11,683 nucleotides of DNA. It comes from an uncultured Thermoleophilia bacterium. GTDB lineage: Bacteria > Actinomycetota > Thermoleophilia > UBA2241. The notes under the pieces were generated by a model. It did not search any database. It was not told where the DNA came from and worked only from the letters and a program-made list of their open reading frames with translations. The stretch is taken from positions 1 through 11,683 of the forward strand of contig CAIXSE010000883.1 in the NCBI GenBank assembly GCA_903921965.1, read 5' to 3'. The position numbers and the translations under genes were made by a program. Each line of letters starts with the position of its first letter. Position 1 is the stretch's first letter. This document shows positions 6,688 to 11,683 of this stretch, piece after piece.

Positions 6688-7759
6688 AGCGGTCGGCGAG
6701 GTGGTCCATGGTGAACGCGACGCAGCCCATGACCAGACCCGAGGCGAGGGCGACGAGCAGGATGTTGTCGCCGCTCTTGAAGCGTTTCTCCTGCAGGTGG
6801 CCGTAGAGGGCGAGGAAGTGCGAGGTGCTGGCCGTGTTGCCGTACTGCTCGACGTTGACGACCACGTTGCGCGGCCGCGCCCCGAAGTGCCGCGACAGGG
6901 TGACCTGGCCGGCGCGGATGGCGCGGCTCGAGGTCTGGTGGGGGATGACCCAATCGATGTCGGCGGGGTCGACCGGCCAGTCCCGCAGGAGCTGCGTCAG
7001 CACCGGCTCCGAGGCGGCGACGCCGGCGTCGTGGAGCTTGCGGGCCTGGGTGACCATCTGCCCGCCGGCGCCGCGCTCCGACGGCGTGCCGATGCAGAGG
7101 CCGCTGTACTGGGCGACGGTGACGAACCCGCTCGTCGTGAGCGCGCCCGACCCGTCCTCCGGGGCGCGCTCGACGATGACCGCCGCGCCGCAGTCCCCCA
7201 CGGTGAGCGAGGCGAGCTGGCGGCTGAGGACGGACCGCACCGTGGGCACGGCGTTCTCGCTGAGCGAGGTGATGTACTCACCCGAGACGACCATGCCGCG
7301 GGAGATGACGCCGCGGCCGATGAAGTCGGCGAGGATGTACACCCCGGTCATCATGCCGGCGCAGGCGTTGCCGATGTCGAAGGCGGCGGCGCGGTGCGCG
7401 CCGACGGCGTCGCGCACGTGCAGCGCGAGCGCCGGCTCGAACACCTGCTCGAGGCCGTTCGCGAACCTCGAGATGGACGCGCAGATGAGCATCTCCAGAT
7501 CGCCCGCCGCGTGCGACGAGTGCCGCAGGCACTCCTCCGCGGCCGCCACCGCCAGGCTGAGGGAGTCCTCGCCCTCCGCGCACACGCGGCGCTCGCGGAT
7601 GCCCGTGAGCCGTTCCAGGTTCACGCGGCCGCGCAGCCTCACCCTGGCCATGAGGTCGCTCGTCGAGAGCCGGCGCTCGGGGAGCGCCGCTCCGATGCTC
7701 TCGAAGCGCGCCTCGAACTGGCTCCGGCGGGGAGCGCTCGTGCCCTGGACCTGGGTCAT
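6680..7759 (-). CDS. KAS-III / OleA-like condensing enzyme, catalytic subunit A2 (LstA/NltA-like)
   Basis: Seen: 359 residues with Cys133 (GNAC), His274 (IPHQTSS) and Asn308 (YGNTAST) forming the KAS-III triad, and Glu108 in VFEP. Long stretches match A1 nearly residue for residue, including RERRVC, AEECLRHSS and RGVISRGMVVSGEYITSL, so A1 and A2 are clear paralogues from duplication. Known: family members condense two acyl-CoA molecules in OleA-type reactions when part of an ole-like cluster. Start: ATG 7759 fits the A1 length exactly and follows a TAGTAT box by 8 bases; the frame stays open further upstream, but that runs antisense into the divergent ABC permease gene. It is the first gene of the minus-strand cluster and shares its upstream region with the ABC operon. 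Whether A2 pairs only with B2 or also with B1 cannot be seen. Confidence 0.9.
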   Translation of the reverse strand: MTQVQGTSAPRRSQFEARFESIGAALPERRLSTSDLMARVRLRGRVNLERLTGIRERRVCAEGEDSLSLAVAAAEECLRHSSHAAGDLEMLICASISRFANGLEQVFEPALALHVRDAVGAHRAAAFDIGNACAGMMTGVYILADFIGRGVISRGMVVSGEYITSLSENAVPTVRSVLSRQLASLTVGDCGAAVIVERAPEDGSGALTTSGFVTVAQYSGLCIGTPSERGAGGQMVTQARKLHDAGVAASEPVLTQLLRDWPVDPADIDWVIPHQTSSRAIRAGQVTLSRHFGARPRNVVVNVEQYGNTASTSHFLALYGHLQEKRFKSGDNILLVALASGLVMGCVAFTMDHLADRYG

Positions 7760-7767
7760 GGCTGGAC

Positions 7768-7773
7768 ATACTA
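7768..7773 (-). promoter_or_regulatory. Probable -10 box of a leaderless promoter for the KAS-III cluster
   Basis: On the minus strand GGTAGTATG contains TAGTAT (TAnnnT), ending 8 bases before the A2 ATG, so transcription would begin at or next to the start codon. There is no Shine-Dalgarno sequence in the gap and no good -35 match. The same nine bases occur in the opposite direction at 7834-7842 before the ABC permease. Confidence 0.5.
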
Positions 7774-7802
7774 CCCGCCGCCGTGCCGTCACCGCCACAC
7801 GA

Positions 7803-7808
7803 CGTACG
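7803..7808. promoter_or_regulatory. CGTACG palindrome midway between the two divergent -10 boxes (possible operator core)
   Basis: The perfect 6-base palindrome CGTACG lies almost exactly halfway between the facing TAGTAT boxes (centre about 35 and 33 bases from each), where the two -35 regions would be. A regulator bound here could control both operons. It is short, its flanks are not symmetrical, and chance is quite possible. Confidence 0.2.
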
Positions 7809-7811
7809 GTT

Positions 7812-7841
7812 TTGAGGCGCGGTGCGCCGGGCTGGTAGTAT
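7812..7841 (+). promoter_or_regulatory. Sigma-70-type promoter for the ABC transporter operon
   Basis: TTGAGG (7812-7817) and TAGTAT (7836-7841) are separated by 18 bases, a reasonable -35/-10 pair in otherwise GC-rich sequence. The expected transcript start near 7848 leaves a leader of about 28 bases. A GGGG at 7861-7864 is the nearest ribosome-binding candidate before the permease start. Confidence 0.5.
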
Positions 7842-7876
7842 GCGGGAACTGCCATCCACCGGGGTACGTGGACCGC

Positions 7877-8992
7877 ATGCTCACGCTCGCACGAAAGAAC
7901 CTCTTCAAAGAAAAGGCGCGCCTCGCCATCTCCATCGGGGGTGTGGCGTTCGCCGTCACCCTCATCGTCCTGCTGCGCGGCCTGTACCTCGCCTACGAGA
8001 CCAAGATCGGCGACTTCCTCGAGGGCATGAACGTGAACGCGTGGGTGCTGCAGAAGGGCACGGCAGACCTGATCTTCTCCTACTCCGTGCTGCCCGACGC
8101 GCTCGACGCACGCCTCGAAGACATCTACGGCGTCAAGGAAGCCATCCCGTACACGGCCCGGCAGGTGGGCTTCACGCTCAACGGCAAGAACGTGGTCGTC
8201 TACGTGGTGGGCTTCAACCCCGACCGGCGCGGCTCGGGGCCGGGCCCGCTGCGCATGGACTCGGGCAAGCGCCACATCGACAACCGCGAGATCATCGTCG
8301 ACAGGGTGTTCGCGCGCAAGAACGGCGTGCAGATCGGCGACACGCTCACGCTCAACGACCAGAAGCTCAAGGTGGCCGGCATCAGCTCCGGGGGCGACAT
8401 GGTCGTCTTCCAGTACGGCTTCGTCACGCGCTGGCGGGCACGCAAGCTGATGGACCTCAAGGACATCGACACGGGGTTCCTGCTCATCTACGAGCAGGGA
8501 GCTCCGCCGGGGTTCATCAAGGACCAGGTCGAGACCATCGACCCGACGCTCACGGTCAAGTCGATGCCGGAGATGGTCAAGGCCAACCAGCGCGTGGTGA
8601 ACGAAGGGTTCCTGCCGGTGCTCGGCGTGCTCCTCGTCATCGGGTTCTTCATCGGCGTGGCCGTGATCGGCCTCACCATCTACTCGGCGGTGCTCGAGCA
8701 CCGGCGGGAGTACGGCGTGCTCAAGGCGGTCGGGGCGCGCACGCACCAGATGCTCGTCGTCGTGGCCGTGCAGGCGATGTTCTCGGCGCTGGCCGGCTAC
8801 GCGGTCGGCGTGGGTGTCTCGCTGCTGGCGGCCAAGGGCGCCGAAGAATGGGTGCCGCAGTTCATCACCACGATCACGCGCAGCGACCTCGCCATCGTCG
8901 GCGGAGCCGCCGTGCTCATGGGTCTCCTCGCCGCGTTCGTCCCGCTCGGCAAGATCGCCCAGGTCGATCCCGCGGTGGTGTTCCGGGCATGA
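7877..8992 (+). CDS. ABC transporter permease, MacB/FtsX (LolCDE/DevC-like) family
   Basis: Seen: 371 residues with the layout of this family: a cytoplasmic start (LTLARKNL), one membrane helix at about 13-33, an extracytoplasmic domain of about 200 residues, then three helices at about 244-270, 291-318 and 337-357. The EHRREYGVLKAVGA segment (about 274-287), the family's coupling region, follows the second helix. The last residues (VDPAVVFRA) are typical of the C-terminus. Known: such permeases work with a LolD-type ATPase as mechanotransmission transporters or exporters of lipids, lipoproteins, peptides and drugs, often with a membrane-fusion partner; none is encoded in this window. Start: ATG 7877 is chosen; GTG 7868 in the same frame is possible. 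It is divergent from the KAS-III cluster and overlaps the ATPase gene by ATGA. Export of the cluster's product is a positional guess; the substrate is unknown. Confidence 0.9.
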   Translation: MLTLARKNLFKEKARLAISIGGVAFAVTLIVLLRGLYLAYETKIGDFLEGMNVNAWVLQKGTADLIFSYSVLPDALDARLEDIYGVKEAIPYTARQVGFTLNGKNVVVYVVGFNPDRRGSGPGPLRMDSGKRHIDNREIIVDRVFARKNGVQIGDTLTLNDQKLKVAGISSGGDMVVFQYGFVTRWRARKLMDLKDIDTGFLLIYEQGAPPGFIKDQVETIDPTLTVKSMPEMVKANQRVVNEGFLPVLGVLLVIGFFIGVAVIGLTIYSAVLEHRREYGVLKAVGARTHQMLVVVAVQAMFSALAGYAVGVGVSLLAAKGAEEWVPQFITTITRSDLAIVGGAAVLMGLLAAFVPLGKIAQVDPAVVFRA

Positions 8993-9744
8993 GGGCCCCG
9001 ATGCTCGAGCTCGACCACGTGGGTCGCGTGTTCGGCAGCGGCGCCGCGCAGGTCGACGCCCTCACCGACGTCGACCTGCGCATCGACCCCGGCGAGCTCG
9101 CCCTCATCATCGGGCCCTCGGGCTCCGGCAAGACCACGCTGCTCATGATCGCCGGCGCCATGCTCACGGCCAGCTCCGGCGAGGTCTACCTGCACGGGGT
9201 GCCGCTCAGCAAGCGCAAGGCGCGCGAGCTGGCGCACATCCGCCTCATGAAGATCGGCTTCGTGTTCCAGTCGTTCAACCTGTTCCCGGCCCTGAACGCC
9301 CTGGACAACGTGGCGCTGCCGGCCTCGCTGGCCGGCATGGGCATGCGCAAGCGCCGCAAGCGGGCGGCCGCGGTGCTCGAGCGCCTCGGCCTCGGCGAGC
9401 GGCTCAAACACCTGCCCGAGCAGCTCTCGGCCGGCGAGAAGCAGCGCGTGGCCCTGGGGCGGGCCCTCATCAACGACCCGCCCCTCCTGCTCGCCGACGA
9501 GCCGACGGCCAACCTCGACTCGAAGAGCGGCCGCAACGTCCTCGCGCTGTTCCGCGAGATCGCCGCCGAGGAGGGGCGGGCGGTGCTGGTGGTCACCCAC
9601 GACGCCCGCCTCATCGACAGCACCGACCGCGTGATGCAGCTGGTCGACGGCCGCCTGGACGGCGCCGCCGACTGGGACCCCGGCGCGGCGCCCTCGAAGC
9701 CGGCGCACCGTCCGCGGGCGCCCCACAAGCCCGCCGCGCACTGA
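8989..9744 (+). CDS. ABC transporter ATP-binding protein, LolD/MacB-type
   Basis: Seen: 251 residues with Walker A GPSGSGKTT (42-50), Q-loop Gln94 (FVFQSFNLFP), signature LSAGE (146-150), Walker B LLLADEP (166-172) and H-loop His204 (VVTHD). This is a complete nucleotide-binding domain. The signature has Ala and Glu where LSGGQ is usual, a tolerated variant in this group. About 25 residues after the core are rich in Pro, Ala, His and Lys and look disordered. Role: hydrolyses ATP at the cytoplasmic face to drive the adjoining permease. Start: ATG 8989 overlaps the permease TGA (ATGA), implying translational coupling; ATG 9001 is an alternative that would remove four residues. Confidence 0.93.
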   Translation: MRAPMLELDHVGRVFGSGAAQVDALTDVDLRIDPGELALIIGPSGSGKTTLLMIAGAMLTASSGEVYLHGVPLSKRKARELAHIRLMKIGFVFQSFNLFPALNALDNVALPASLAGMGMRKRRKRAAAVLERLGLGERLKHLPEQLSAGEKQRVALGRALINDPPLLLADEPTANLDSKSGRNVLALFREIAAEEGRAVLVVTHDARLIDSTDRVMQLVDGRLDGAADWDPGAAPSKPAHRPRAPHKPAAH

Positions 9745-9755
9745 TCCGGGGCTCC

Positions 9756-10565
9756 GTGCCGGCGCCGGTGCCCTCGGCCGGAGATCCGCGGCTCGTCACG
9801 GAGCTCCAGGAGCGGGCCGCCCGCGCGCTGCCCGCCGCCCACGTCGAGCAGCTCGGGAGCTGGTGGCTCCGCTCCTCCCCGGGCTGCGCCTGGTGGGTCG
9901 GGAGCGTGCTTCCGCACGGCGAGGCCGCGGCTGCGGGCCTGCCGGCCATGGTGGCCGCGGCCGAGGCCTTCTCCGTCGCCCGAGGCGGCACGGCCACCTT
10001 CCAGGTCTGCCCCGGAGCCTGCCCCGCCGGCCTCGACGACGTCCTCGCGGCGCGCGGCTACCGGCGCCACACGCCGATGTCGCTGCAGGCGGCGGCCGTG
10101 GCGGAGGTGCTCGTGCGCCTGCCGGCCGGCACGCACGACGCGCCCGCCGCCGGCCGGCACGACGTCCGCCTCGCGGAGCACCCCGGCGAGGACTGGTGGG
10201 CGGTGTGGCGAGCGGGGATCCACCACGGTGAAGGCGCGGACCGCACCAGCGAGGAGGCGCTGCTCGGCCGCGTGGCGACCCCGAGCGCGCTGGCGACCGC
10301 GACGGCCGGCGGCGAGCCGGTCTCGATCGCCCGCGCCGTGGCCGACACTGGCTGGGCCGGCGTGTTCGACGTGGTCACGCTGCCGCACGCACGCGGCAGG
10401 GGCGCGGCGAGCGCCGTCCTCGCCGCGCTGGCCGGCTGGGCGGAGATGCAGGACTGCACCGGCCTGTACCTGCAGGTCGAGCGCGACAACATCGCGGCGC
10501 GCGACCTGTACGCCGAGGTGGGCTTCGCCGAGGTCGCCGCCTACCACTACCGCGGGCGGCCCTGA
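9756..10565 (+). CDS. GNAT-family N-acetyltransferase (two-domain)
   Basis: Seen: 269 residues. The C-terminal half carries the acetyl-CoA-binding region: a strand VFDVVTLP, then HARGRGAAS (211-219, the R-G-R-G pyrophosphate loop) and a helix, followed by LYLQVERDNIAARDLYAEVGF (about 238-257), the classic motif B and Asn-containing helix. The N-terminal half (WWLRSSPGCAWWVGSVLPHG, about 36-55) resembles the first, degenerate GNAT domain of two-domain members. Known: these enzymes move acetyl from acetyl-CoA to an amine; the substrate cannot be told. Start: the GTG at 9756 follows a GGGG; GTG 9768 is also possible. It begins 11 bases after the ATPase stop, so it is probably co-transcribed with the ABC genes, but no functional link is evident. 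Confidence 0.85.
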   Translation: MPAPVPSAGDPRLVTELQERAARALPAAHVEQLGSWWLRSSPGCAWWVGSVLPHGEAAAAGLPAMVAAAEAFSVARGGTATFQVCPGACPAGLDDVLAARGYRRHTPMSLQAAAVAEVLVRLPAGTHDAPAAGRHDVRLAEHPGEDWWAVWRAGIHHGEGADRTSEEALLGRVATPSALATATAGGEPVSIARAVADTGWAGVFDVVTLPHARGRGAASAVLAALAGWAEMQDCTGLYLQVERDNIAARDLYAEVGFAEVAAYHYRGRP

Positions 10566-10691
10566 AGGCGTCGCGGAGGGCGGGGGCGGAGAGGCCGGCC
10601 GGCGTCGCACGGCACGGCACGCGAGCCGCAGGGACGCGGGCACGGGACCGGGACGATGGACGAAGCGGCACGTGGGGGGCAAGCCGTGAGG
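10566..10691. other. Intergenic spacer between the GNAT gene and tRNA-Arg
   Basis: Very GC-rich. The GNAT gene and the tRNA converge here. I see no clear terminator hairpin with a T-run, no repeat and no credible small gene. Confidence 0.4.
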
Positions 10692-10767
10692 TGGTGCCCC
10701 CGGAAGGATTCGAACCTTCGGCCTCGCGCTCCGGAGGCGCGCGCTCTATCCCCTGAGCTACGAGGGC
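10692..10767 (-). tRNA. tRNA-Arg, anticodon CCG (reads CGG), CCA encoded
   Basis: Read on the minus strand, the sequence folds into a full cloverleaf: acceptor GCCCTCG with CGGGGGC (one G-T pair), D-stem GCTC/GAGC, anticodon stem CGCGC/GCGCG around loop CTCCGGA (anticodon CCG), a 5-base variable region, and T-stem GAAGG/CCTTC around TTCGAAT. The discriminator base is A and CCA is encoded at 10692-10694. CGG is a common Arg codon in such GC-rich genomes. No integrated element is visible at its 3' end. Confidence 0.96.
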
Positions 10768-10777
10768 ACGGGTGCGG

Positions 10778-10783
10778 ATTGTA
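10778..10783 (-). promoter_or_regulatory. Probable -10 box of the tRNA-Arg gene
   Basis: TACAAT on the minus strand stands 10 bases before the tRNA 5' end, in an AT-richer patch within GC-rich surroundings. No good -35 box is visible. Confidence 0.5.
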
Positions 10784-10863
10784 GCACGCGGGGCCGCCGG
10801 AGGCCGCGCCGCACCTGCGGCCGGCGGTGGCGCGCCCGGCGGCCGGGGGCCGCCTCGTGCCCG

Positions 10864-11142
10864 TCAGGTGATGCGCTCCAGCACCCCCGCGAGGTCCAGG
10901 TCCTGCTGCGTGATGCCGCCGGCGCTGTGCGTGCTCAGGCGCAGCGTCACCTTGTTGTAACGGATGTCGATGTCGGGGTGGTGCTGCCGCTGCTCGGCCA
11001 CCTCGGCCAGCCTGTCCACGAAGTCCACGGCGTGCACGAAGTCGTGGAAGCGGAAGGTGCGGACGACGGCCCCGTCTTCGTGGGCCCAGCCGTCCAGGTC
11101 CTGCAGGGCGGTCGCGATCTGCTCGTCGGTCAGGGTGTCCAC
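10864..11142 (-). CDS. Pterin-4a-carbinolamine dehydratase
   Basis: Seen: 92 residues, the usual family size. The signature is present: HHPDI (His54, His55, Pro56), YNKV, THSAGGIT (His72) and Asp81. Known: the enzyme dehydrates 4a-hydroxytetrahydrobiopterin to the quinonoid dihydropterin, recycling the cofactor of aromatic amino acid hydroxylases (PhhB role); many bacterial homologues stand alone and may act in folate/pterin or molybdopterin metabolism. No hydroxylase gene is in view, so the partner is unknown. Start: GTG 11142, with a strong GGGAGG 6 bases upstream; the N-terminus (TLTDEQI) is typical. It lies 37 bases after smpB on the same strand and may be co-transcribed. Confidence 0.93.
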   Translation of the reverse strand: MDTLTDEQIATALQDLDGWAHEDGAVVRTFRFHDFVHAVDFVDRLAEVAEQRQHHPDIDIRYNKVTLRLSTHSAGGITQQDLDLAGVLERIT

Positions 11143-11148
11143 GTGGCG

Positions 11149-11154
11149 CCTCCC
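11149..11154 (-). promoter_or_regulatory. Shine-Dalgarno sequence deciding the GTG start of the pterin dehydratase gene
   Basis: GGGAGG on the minus strand, 6 bases before GTG 11142. It supports this non-ATG start, and contrasts with the A1, A2 and smpB starts, which lack such a site. Confidence 0.7.
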
Positions 11155-11179
11155 GCGACGGGCGGCGCCGGCGGCGCCG

Positions 11180-11668
11180 CTACCGGCTGTCTTCCCCGCG
11201 TCCCCGCAGATGACGCTCGACGTCGCGCTGGGCGTCGCGCGCGGCGATGTCGTGGCGCTTGTCGTAGAGCTTCTTGCCGCGCGCCAGGCCGATCTCGACC
11301 TTGGCGCGCCCGTCCTTGAAGTAGACCTTCAGCGGGACGACCGTGTACCCGCGCTCGCGCACCTTCTGGGCGATGCGGTCGATCTCCTGACGGTGCAGGA
11401 GGAGCCGGCGCGGGCGCAGCGGGTCGTGGTTCCAGATGTTGCCCCGCTCGTAGGGGCTGATGTGGGCGCCGACGAGGTAGAGCTGCGCCTTGTACGGCGG
11501 CCCCTTGACCTCGACGTAGCTGTCGCGCAGGTTGATGCGCCCGTCGCGCAGCGACTTCACCTCGGTGCCGACGAGCTCGATGCCCGCCTCGAAGGTGTCG
11601 TCGATGAAGAAGTCGTGGCGCGCCTTGCGGTTGTCCGCGACGCGCTTGATGCCGGTCTCGCGTGCCAT
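11180..11668 (-). CDS. smpB: SsrA (tmRNA)-binding protein SmpB
   Basis: Seen: 162 residues covering the full family: N-terminal NRKARHDFFI, the GTEVKSLRDGRINLRDSY segment, AHISPYERGN, the DPLRPRRLLLH stretch, VVPLKVYFKDGRAKVEIGLARGKKLYDKR, and a basic, charged C-terminal tail that enters the ribosomal decoding centre. Known: SmpB binds tmRNA and brings it to stalled ribosomes for trans-translation, which releases the ribosome and tags the unfinished protein. Start ATG 11668 gives the canonical MARETG N-terminus. A TAGGCT box ends 6 bases before it and no Shine-Dalgarno is seen, so the mRNA may be leaderless. The ssrA gene itself is not in the window. Confidence 0.97.
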   Translation of the reverse strand: MARETGIKRVADNRKARHDFFIDDTFEAGIELVGTEVKSLRDGRINLRDSYVEVKGPPYKAQLYLVGAHISPYERGNIWNHDPLRPRRLLLHRQEIDRIAQKVRERGYTVVPLKVYFKDGRAKVEIGLARGKKLYDKRHDIAARDAQRDVERHLRGRGEDSR

Positions 11669-11674
11669 GACCCT

Positions 11675-11680
11675 AGCCTA
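11675..11680 (-). promoter_or_regulatory. Possible -10 box of a leaderless smpB promoter
   Basis: GGTAGGCTA on the minus strand contains TAGGCT (TAnnnT), 6 bases before the smpB ATG. It shares the GGTAG opening with the boxes before A1, A2 and the ABC permease. The window ends 3 bases further on, so no -35 can be judged. Confidence 0.4.
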
Positions 11681-11683
11681 CCG

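Noticed and set aside
3722..7759. Type II polyketide synthase KS-alpha/chain-length-factor pairs
   Set aside because: The proteins are KAS-III type (Cys-His-Asn, about 300-360 residues), not KAS-II type (Cys-His-His, about 400). No acyl carrier protein, ketoreductase or cyclase of a PKS is present.
4605..7759. FabH for ordinary fatty acid initiation
   Set aside because: No fab genes or acpP nearby. The paired degenerate partner and oleC/oleD-like neighbours fit acyl-acyl condensation better.
6701..7876. A + strand N-terminal extension of the ABC permease through the A2 gene
   Set aside because: The frame is open by chance of GC content. Family homology starts at LTLARKNL (7877), after the promoter.
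7760..8746. A long N-terminal extension of KAS-III A2 reaching into the ABC permease gene
   Set aside because: The paralogue A1 has exactly the length given by ATG 7759. The extension is antisense to the permease and has no recognisable domain.
10792..10844. A hairpin GGCCGCCGG...CCGGCGGCC downstream of the pterin dehydratase gene as a terminator
   Set aside because: The loop is about 35 bases, there is no T-run on either strand, and the region is so GC-rich that such pairs are expected by chance.

Overview
This is a gene-dense, very GC-rich bacterial window with strong GC preference at third codon positions. I see no mobile element, CRISPR array or gap longer than about 120 bases between genes. 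The species cannot be named from the sequence. Several genes have a TAnnnT box 6-8 bases before the start codon and no Shine-Dalgarno sequence, which suggests leaderless transcripts. That style, with the base composition, would fit Deinococcota (for example a Truepera-like lineage) or Actinobacteria. This is a low-confidence inference.

Layout. (1) Bases 2-952, + strand: the 3' part of a radical SAM gene with a SPASM/twitch-like C-terminus. (2) Bases 949-7759, - strand: a six-gene cluster, read right to left as KAS-III A2, KAS-III B2, KAS-III A1, KAS-III B1, an OleC-type acyl-AMP ligase/beta-lactone synthetase, and an OleD-type NAD(P)-dependent reductase. (3) Bases 7760-7876: a short divergent promoter region. 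(4) Bases 7877-10565, + strand: an ABC permease, its ATPase and a GNAT acetyltransferase, tightly packed. (5) Bases 10692-10767: tRNA-Arg(CCG) on the - strand. (6) Bases 10864-11668, - strand: smpB followed by a pterin-4a-carbinolamine dehydratase gene.

The main point of interest is region 2. It is an ole/nlt/lst-like cluster for head-to-head (non-decarboxylative Claisen) condensation of fatty acyl chains, followed by keto reduction (OleD) and beta-lactone closure (OleC). The OleA step is encoded by A/B gene pairs. The A proteins keep the Cys-His-Asn triad of the thiolase superfamily. The B proteins keep the Cys and the OleA-type Glu but have Ser where the catalytic His should be. Such A/B KAS-III heterodimers are known from lipstatin (LstA/LstB) and nocardiolactone (NltA/NltB) biosynthesis. 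Here the whole pair is present twice in tandem, each with the same 8-base A/B gene overlap. No OleB (beta-lactone decarboxylase) gene is present in the window, so the end product may be one or more long-chain beta-lactones rather than an olefin. The divergent MacB/LolCDE/DevC-type ABC transporter may serve the product, but that link rests on position only.

The right end (tRNA, smpB, pterin dehydratase) is ordinary housekeeping content.
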